From: Laterigemmans sp052161645
GTDB lineage: Bacteria; Planctomycetota; Planctomycetia; Pirellulales; Pirellulaceae
Assembly: GCA_052161645.1 (NCBI GenBank)
Contig: CP197414.1
Length of the DNA stretch: 64,000 nucleotides
Strand: one strand, 5' to 3'
In this document: positions 59,796 through 64,000 of the stretch, piece after piece
Layout of the letters: each line of letters starts with the position of its first letter
How positions within the stretch are numbered: the stretch's first letter is position 1
Notes under the pieces: model-generated
What the model was told of the DNA's origin: nothing
Databases searched by the model: none
Seen by the model: the letters and a program-made list of their open reading frames with translations, nothing else
Made by a program: the position numbers and the translations under genes

Positions 59796-62111
59796 AAAAC
59801 CTCCGGGTAGAAAACACTTGAGGGCAAACTCTGCAGGTTCGACATCAAGATGTCGGCCATTCGAATCAACTACATCGACAAAACGTCCGATCGGAACGGG
59901 GATCGTCGTCGAGGGCACGTAGACATCATCTACAATGAAATCTTGAGGCAGGAAACTGCAGAAGTCTACGACTTTTGTCTGCGGAAAGCGGGACTCCTCT
60001 CTCTTATTGGCGGCCTTCAACGCAGCTTGTAGCCATAAAACTGTGATAGGGTTTGGATCGTTGTCAGAATTCCGCAGACGATCAAGATAACGTGTTAAGT
60101 CATCTCGCTGCCAATCGAGAAAGAGTGAAACAGGTTTAATATCCTTCGGCGGTCTTTGGGGTTGCTCCAAAGCGGAGAAGTCAAGCGTTTTATTCCACAC
60201 ATCAAGCACCATCTTCTTTAATTTGTCCAAGAACTCGGTCAGTTCAGTTGTGCCCAAACCAAAACAATCTCGCAGCCACTTGCGAGCTTCTTGGGATGCA
60301 CAAGCGTCCGCGATCTTCTTTATGTTCTTGATGTCGTACGCCCCAAGAAACTCACTGGGCTTTGACTGTGCGCAGAAATCGAGAAGCCCGCAAAATAGGT
60401 GCTGTTCGCGAATACTTGGATTCGATTCATCAAGGACTGATGCGATGTCCCTTGGGTTTTGATTGACGAGTTTTAAGTGATCCTGAAACCTGAAAACGTC
60501 GCCAAACGACTTGCCCAGCACAACCATCGTGATCGGGAAGTCTTTAACTCCACGCCCGCCACGCCCCTTTCTCTGAACAAATGACGAGACGCTTGGTGGC
60601 GCATGATACTGCCAAGTGGCAATGAGTTCAGGATGATCAAATCCGACCTCTAGCGCAGAAGTAGATACCAGAAGACGCCAGTTTTCTTGGTCTGCCTGAT
60701 CCAAACGCTGGTCTGGGTTCGCCCACTGGCGACTACCGCTTCTATGTACCTGACTCAAAAGAGGCAACAGGTTTTCGGTGTTCGGCCTCGCCATTGCGTG
60801 CCAACATTCTCCATTTTCATATCGGTTACAGCGCTCGAGCAACGGGTGAGGTGGTTGCGTGCAATCCCGACTTTCGGATTTTGGACAATCCAGCAACGGC
60901 AAACTAAACCGCTCGTCCGGTCGAACGGTAAAACCACGGCCAGCAGCATGGTCGCGGATTCTGCCACGCTCTGATTCGACCGGAACGATGTAGGCCCGCT
61001 CCAATTCAACTAGATCAGTTGGTGCGAGTTCCAATTCGCAAAGCGGACAGCGAATCCGCATCTGATGAATACGCGAGTGTGCTACAGCGACCTTCAGCGG
61101 TTCAATGCCGTTGTCGTCTGATTCTTGCTGATGCAACGTTTTCCATTCCGCCGTGATCGCCTCGTTTAAATGCATCACGTATTTCAGCAAACGCTCTGCT
61201 TGATTATTGCAAAGGTCCACTCTCGGATAGAGTAGCAATGCAGTAAAGCCTTGGGTGTATTTTGTCTCGCCAATCAGCTTTCTCTCTTCGCGGACAAACA
61301 ACCTGCAGGTAGCGAAGTACAACAAGGGGAGCAAAAATGCCTCAGTCTTTCCGAATCCCGTGCCTGCGGCAATTACTCGCCCTGATGTCGATTTATACTC
61401 GAACGAGTCTCTCAACAATCGACAAAACGACTTCGCTTGAAATAACGAAATTTTACCGTCTTCACCAAATGCGGCATCAAAGAATCGCTTAAAGCAAGAC
61501 GATGCAAATTCGAGAACGTCATATTCAAAGGAAAGATCCTGGGGAGTGAGAAAACGTTCGTCCAACGCATCGAAGTCTAAATTCTCTATCTCGTCTTCAA
61601 GTCGCTTAATCAGCTCGTCAGCCGTGACATTCCGATGGGGACGTTCACGCTGTTCAACTTCTACTTTGAGCATATCCACCAACTCGGGCATGACCCCTTG
61701 CCGCTCGCGCGAATGCGTTCTTTGCTTGAGTCGTCGCAAGTAGTGAACAATTTCAAACGCACGACTTCGCGCTCGCTGACGATCTCCTACAAAGACGATG
61801 TCTCCTTCGGAATGCATTCGAACCATGAGGGAGTCAAACACTTGAGACCTGAATTGCTCGCTTTCGTATTCTGACAGTCCAAGATCGTTCTTCAGTTCGG
61901 GCCAAACATCGTTTTCGAACTTTCGCTTTACGTGCAACACGGAACCTAGAAGGTCACCACGGCCCGAGGCGAGTTTCCCTTGGCATTCAACGTCAAGCGT
62001 GTAAATGAGTGCCGAAATACAACCTGGGTAGCAATCCAGAATCAGCTGGACGACCCTTTGGGCGGATCCAAACAACTGCCTCCTGGTCTCCTTATTTTCT
62101 AAAGCAGTCAT
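59784..62111 (-). CDS. DEAD/DEAH-type helicase lacking the DEAH-box segment (probable deletion derivative)
   Basis: 775 residues. Walker A in VIAAGTGFGKTEAFLLPLLY (about 245-265), motif Ia ALLLYPRVDLCNNQAERLL, a zinc-like CPLC, then directly a helicase-C domain (RLLVSTSALEVGFDHPELIA and SFVQRKGRGGRG). The DExH motif and strand 3 motif expected between these parts cannot be found; the sequence passes from ENGECWHAMARPNTENLL straight into the second RecA domain, so an in-frame deletion of a few hundred residues is likely. Starts 4 bp after the coiled-coil gene. Large helicases with a DUF1998 end occur in several phage-defence loci; the particular system is not identifiable from this part. Confidence 0.65.
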   Translation of the reverse strand: MTALENKETRRQLFGSAQRVVQLILDCYPGCISALIYTLDVECQGKLASGRGDLLGSVLHVKRKFENDVWPELKNDLGLSEYESEQFRSQVFDSLMVRMHSEGDIVFVGDRQRARSRAFEIVHYLRRLKQRTHSRERQGVMPELVDMLKVEVEQRERPHRNVTADELIKRLEDEIENLDFDALDERFLTPQDLSFEYDVLEFASSCFKRFFDAAFGEDGKISLFQAKSFCRLLRDSFEYKSTSGRVIAAGTGFGKTEAFLLPLLYFATCRLFVREERKLIGETKYTQGFTALLLYPRVDLCNNQAERLLKYVMHLNEAITAEWKTLHQQESDDNGIEPLKVAVAHSRIHQMRIRCPLCELELAPTDLVELERAYIVPVESERGRIRDHAAGRGFTVRPDERFSLPLLDCPKSESRDCTQPPHPLLERCNRYENGECWHAMARPNTENLLPLLSQVHRSGSRQWANPDQRLDQADQENWRLLVSTSALEVGFDHPELIATWQYHAPPSVSSFVQRKGRGGRGVKDFPITMVVLGKSFGDVFRFQDHLKLVNQNPRDIASVLDESNPSIREQHLFCGLLDFCAQSKPSEFLGAYDIKNIKKIADACASQEARKWLRDCFGLGTTELTEFLDKLKKMVLDVWNKTLDFSALEQPQRPPKDIKPVSLFLDWQRDDLTRYLDRLRNSDNDPNPITVLWLQAALKAANKREESRFPQTKVVDFCSFLPQDFIVDDVYVPSTTIPVPIGRFVDVVDSNGRHLDVEPAEFALKCFLPGGFKIR

Positions 62112-62115
62112 TTAA

Positions 62116-64000
62116 CTATTCCTCCACCTCGAAGCTGCTAATTACTCGCCCTGATTCGAGAATAGCGATGATTTTCGCGACGTCACTCTGATTTGATCCG
62201 AATGTTATTCGTTCAAACTTCGGTCCAGGCTCGGTTGAACCGGGACCCTGCTCGGTTGAACCGGGACCCTGCTCGGTTGAACCGGGACCCTGCTCGGTTG
62301 AACCGGGACCCTGCTCGGCTGAACCGGGACCCTGCTCGGCTGAACCGGGACCCTGCTCGGTTGAACCGGGACCCTGCTCGGTTGAACCGGGACCCTGCTC
62401 GGTTGAACCGGGACCCTGCTCGGTTGAACCGGGACCCTGCTCGGTTGAACCGGGACCCTGCTCGGTTGAACCGGGACCCTGCTCGGTTGAACCGGGACCC
62501 TGCTCGGTTGAACCGGGACCCTGCTCGGTTGAACCGGGACCCTGCTCGGTTGAACCGGGACCCTGCTCGGTTGAACCGGGACCCTGCTCGGCTGTACCGG
62601 GACCCTGCTCGGCTGTACCGGGACCCTGCTCGGCTGTACCGGGACCCTGCTCCGCCGCGGGCTTCGGAATGCCCCTGAACTCCGCCGACAACCTGCTCTT
62701 GAGAGCTTCGATATTTCCAATGGCCGTCGAGACGTTGTCCAGTTCCGATAATAAATCTGACGCTGGTTTCTCTGGAAGTTCCTTTTGCCAATTGCTTAGT
62801 TTGTTACGAATCTCATATGCGCCTTCAGAAAGCTCCCTTACGAGGCACGCAATGTCGGGTCTCGCCACAAAGTCCTGCGACCTACTGACCAAATTATCAA
62901 TCGACTCAACGTCTCCCAACTGCTCTAGGTACAACCCTATCAATTCATTGGCGGTCTCACGTTCACGCGTTACTCTTTCATGGCTCTTAATAAAGAGTGT
63001 GAGTCTGCCAATGAATTCGCTCAGCCCTATTTTGGATATCGGGATTTGAGCAGCTAATAGTTTTTCCTTCTCGTCTTCAATTTCGGGCTCGAACGTGTTC
63101 GGGAAATCACGTATTTGGTTTCGCAATTCTTCCGCTTTTAACTTAAGTTTTTCCTGCTCTCTTTCGATCCCAGCGACTTTATCACAAAGCCGGTCTGTTT
63201 CTGAAACTACCTTCTTCGCGTATTTGCCAAGCTCCTCGACGCAATCGGCGTTTTGCAACGCATCACGACTAGACTTACTAATCGCGACTGACTCTTCAGC
63301 GGCGACTTTCTGAAGTTCGGCCAACCTCTCATCAAATTGCGTAACCAAAGCCTGAGCGCGTTTTTGAAGGAAATCGAACCCCTGGTTCACGGAACCTAAT
63401 TGGCTACCGTCCCATTTGACTAACTCCTCGCCGTAAGACTCATAAACAGCGGTGCCCAATTGCCCCCACGCTTCCTGTCTGAACAAGTAATCTTCCGCGA
63501 CTTCATCACGACAAACGCTTTGATAAAAGCCGTCTTCAACAGGATTCCAGAACCACTTTCCATCGTTTTCATGAACAACGTGAGCCTTTTCTAGCAGGTT
63601 AAGAATTTCTTTCGTCTTGGCCGTTTTTAAATCGCAAAGATCAGCAATCTCTTCCACACTTCGCCCGACATACGCGCGGAGTATCAACTTGGATAGTACG
63701 TCCTTTTCGAACATCAAAGCATCAAGCCTCGGATAATTCCGATGGATTCGATTGCTGTGCGTTTTGATCTGGGATCTAAGTGTTTTGCGACTCAATTCTG
63801 CATTTCGTGTTGGGTCTCGTGAGAGATACCGAAGATCAACCGCATTGTCGATCGATATGGCGATCGGGCAGAATGTAATAGGTGCCAGTTTCTTCGTTGT
63901 TTCCTTTTCCAAGTGTCGAAATTCTGGAAACTCTTCCAAAAGCTTATGTGTAATTTTTTCTCCAATCGCATGGGCCGAAAAATCAGCACGATGAAAAAAA
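62116..64000 (-). CDS. Coiled-coil protein with winged-helix segment and heptapeptide repeat tract, 5' end outside window
   Basis: The frame is open to base 64000 (HAIGEKITHKLLEEFPEF precedes the first start-like codon at 63939), so the true start lies outside. Visible parts in order: a winged-helix-like domain (LILRAYVGRSVEEIADLC and LNLLEKAHVVHEN); a long coiled coil; a Gly/Pro/Gln/Glu heptapeptide tract of 20 units; and a short conserved tail FERITFGSNQSDVAKIIAIL. The part seen resembles the C-terminal half of large P-loop ATPases of defence loci (BrxC- or DpdH-like), but no ATPase motif is inside the window. Same operon as the helicase. Confidence 0.6.
   Translation of the reverse strand, partial: FFHRADFSAHAIGEKITHKLLEEFPEFRHLEKETTKKLAPITFCPIAISIDNAVDLRYLSRDPTRNAELSRKTLRSQIKTHSNRIHRNYPRLDALMFEKDVLSKLILRAYVGRSVEEIADLCDLKTAKTKEILNLLEKAHVVHENDGKWFWNPVEDGFYQSVCRDEVAEDYLFRQEAWGQLGTAVYESYGEELVKWDGSQLGSVNQGFDFLQKRAQALVTQFDERLAELQKVAAEESVAISKSSRDALQNADCVEELGKYAKKVVSETDRLCDKVAGIEREQEKLKLKAEELRNQIRDFPNTFEPEIEDEKEKLLAAQIPISKIGLSEFIGRLTLFIKSHERVTRERETANELIGLYLEQLGDVESIDNLVSRSQDFVARPDIACLVRELSEGAYEIRNKLSNWQKELPEKPASDLLSELDNVSTAIGNIEALKSRLSAEFRGIPKPAAEQGPGTAEQGPGTAEQGPGTAEQGPGSTEQGPGSTEQGPGSTEQGPGSTEQGPGSTEQGPGSTEQGPGSTEQGPGSTEQGPGSTEQGPGSTEQGPGSTEQGPGSAEQGPGSAEQGPGSTEQGPGSTEQGPGSTEQGPGSTEPGPKFERITFGSNQSDVAKIIAILESGRVISSFEVEE
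62230..62652. repeat. 21-bp tandem repeat, 20 units, in coding sequence
   Basis: The core CGGGACCCTG recurs every 21 bp from 62241 to 62640. On the minus strand each unit encodes EQGPG plus two variable residues (ST, SA or TA). Variants are grouped: TA units at one end, a pair of SA units inside the ST block. Confidence 0.97.

Noticed and set aside
59790..59805. Programmed -1 frameshift between the helicase and the DUF1998-like frame
   Set aside because: A TTTTAAAA run is present, but no X-XXY-YYZ heptamer fits the frames. With the missing DEAH box, decay is the simpler reading.
62230..62652. CRISPR-like regular repeat
   Set aside because: Units are contiguous 21-mers without unique spacers, inside a coding frame, and no cas gene is near.
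62193..62791. Long open frames on both strands across the 21-bp repeats (Arg/Asn/Asp/Pro and Val/Gln/Pro/Ser/Arg repeats)
   Set aside because: A 21-bp repeat without stops stays open in every frame. Only the minus frame continuous with the coiled-coil gene has non-repetitive conserved parts on both sides.

Overview
The window looks like chromosomal DNA from a planctomycete, probably of the Pirellulaceae (Rhodopirellula-like). This rests on gene content: a DUF1552 gene next to a DUF1587/1592/1588/1585 planctomycete-cytochrome gene, a formylglycine-type sulfatase with signal peptide, a Cache-type Ser/Thr kinase, a large two-component propeller kinase, a BlaI/BlaR1 (M56) pair, a glycine-rich surface protein, frequent GTG/TTG starts and moderate-to-high GC. 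No rRNA, tRNA or CRISPR array was recognised.

Layout. (1) 1-0.7 kb: remnants of mobile-element genes. (2) 0.7-8.6 kb, minus strand: a tight signalling operon of a DUF4136 membrane protein, a cyclic-nucleotide-binding/patatin lipase, a DUF1254-DUF1214 protein fused to a complete pentameric ligand-gated ion channel (pLGIC), and a Cache-sensor Ser/Thr kinase, preceded by a short AraC-type regulator. (3) 8.9-27.5 kb, minus strand: an OprB-type porin, a sulfatase, five full-length secreted DUF1254/DUF1214 paralogues, a UbiB-family kinase with a phasin-like partner, a glycine-rich surface protein, a SnoaL-like protein, an HlyD/DUF3302 pair, csrA and small proteins. REP-like hairpins sit in several intergenic gaps. 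(4) 27.8-34.4 kb: a propeller-type histidine kinase overlapping a response regulator that is fused to a MalT-like STAND regulator. (5) 34.3-36.6 kb: a scrapyard of truncated genes (propeller kinase, DUF1214, glycosyltransferase, sulfotransferase) around one intact glycosyltransferase. (6) 36.6-42.2 kb and 52.3-58.9 kb: two near-identical inverted copies of a phage head module (portal, prohead protease fused to a Mu gpT-like capsid protein, two decoration-like proteins, C39-like lipoprotein). Copy 1 is inactivated by a frameshift and an IS481-type insertion/deletion; copy 2 has intact frames but only the terminase C-terminus. (7) 42.4-52.0 kb, between the inverted copies: a methyltransferase and an operon of BlaI, BlaR1, a depolymerase-cytochrome fusion, DUF1552 and a two-domain esterase. 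(8) 58.8-64 kb: a decaying helicase/DUF1998 gene and a coiled-coil partner carrying 20 copies of a 21-bp repeat, possibly a former defence locus broken by the phage module.

The most unusual system is region 2 read together with region 3. A secreted family of unknown function (DUF1254/DUF1214) occurs five times as free periplasmic or exported proteins and once fused to the extracellular face of a GLIC-type channel, in one operon with a cNMP-controlled lipase and a sensor kinase. I infer a receptor system in which the DUF1254/1214 domain supplies or senses the channel ligand. That is a hypothesis; the domain fusion itself is read directly from the sequence.
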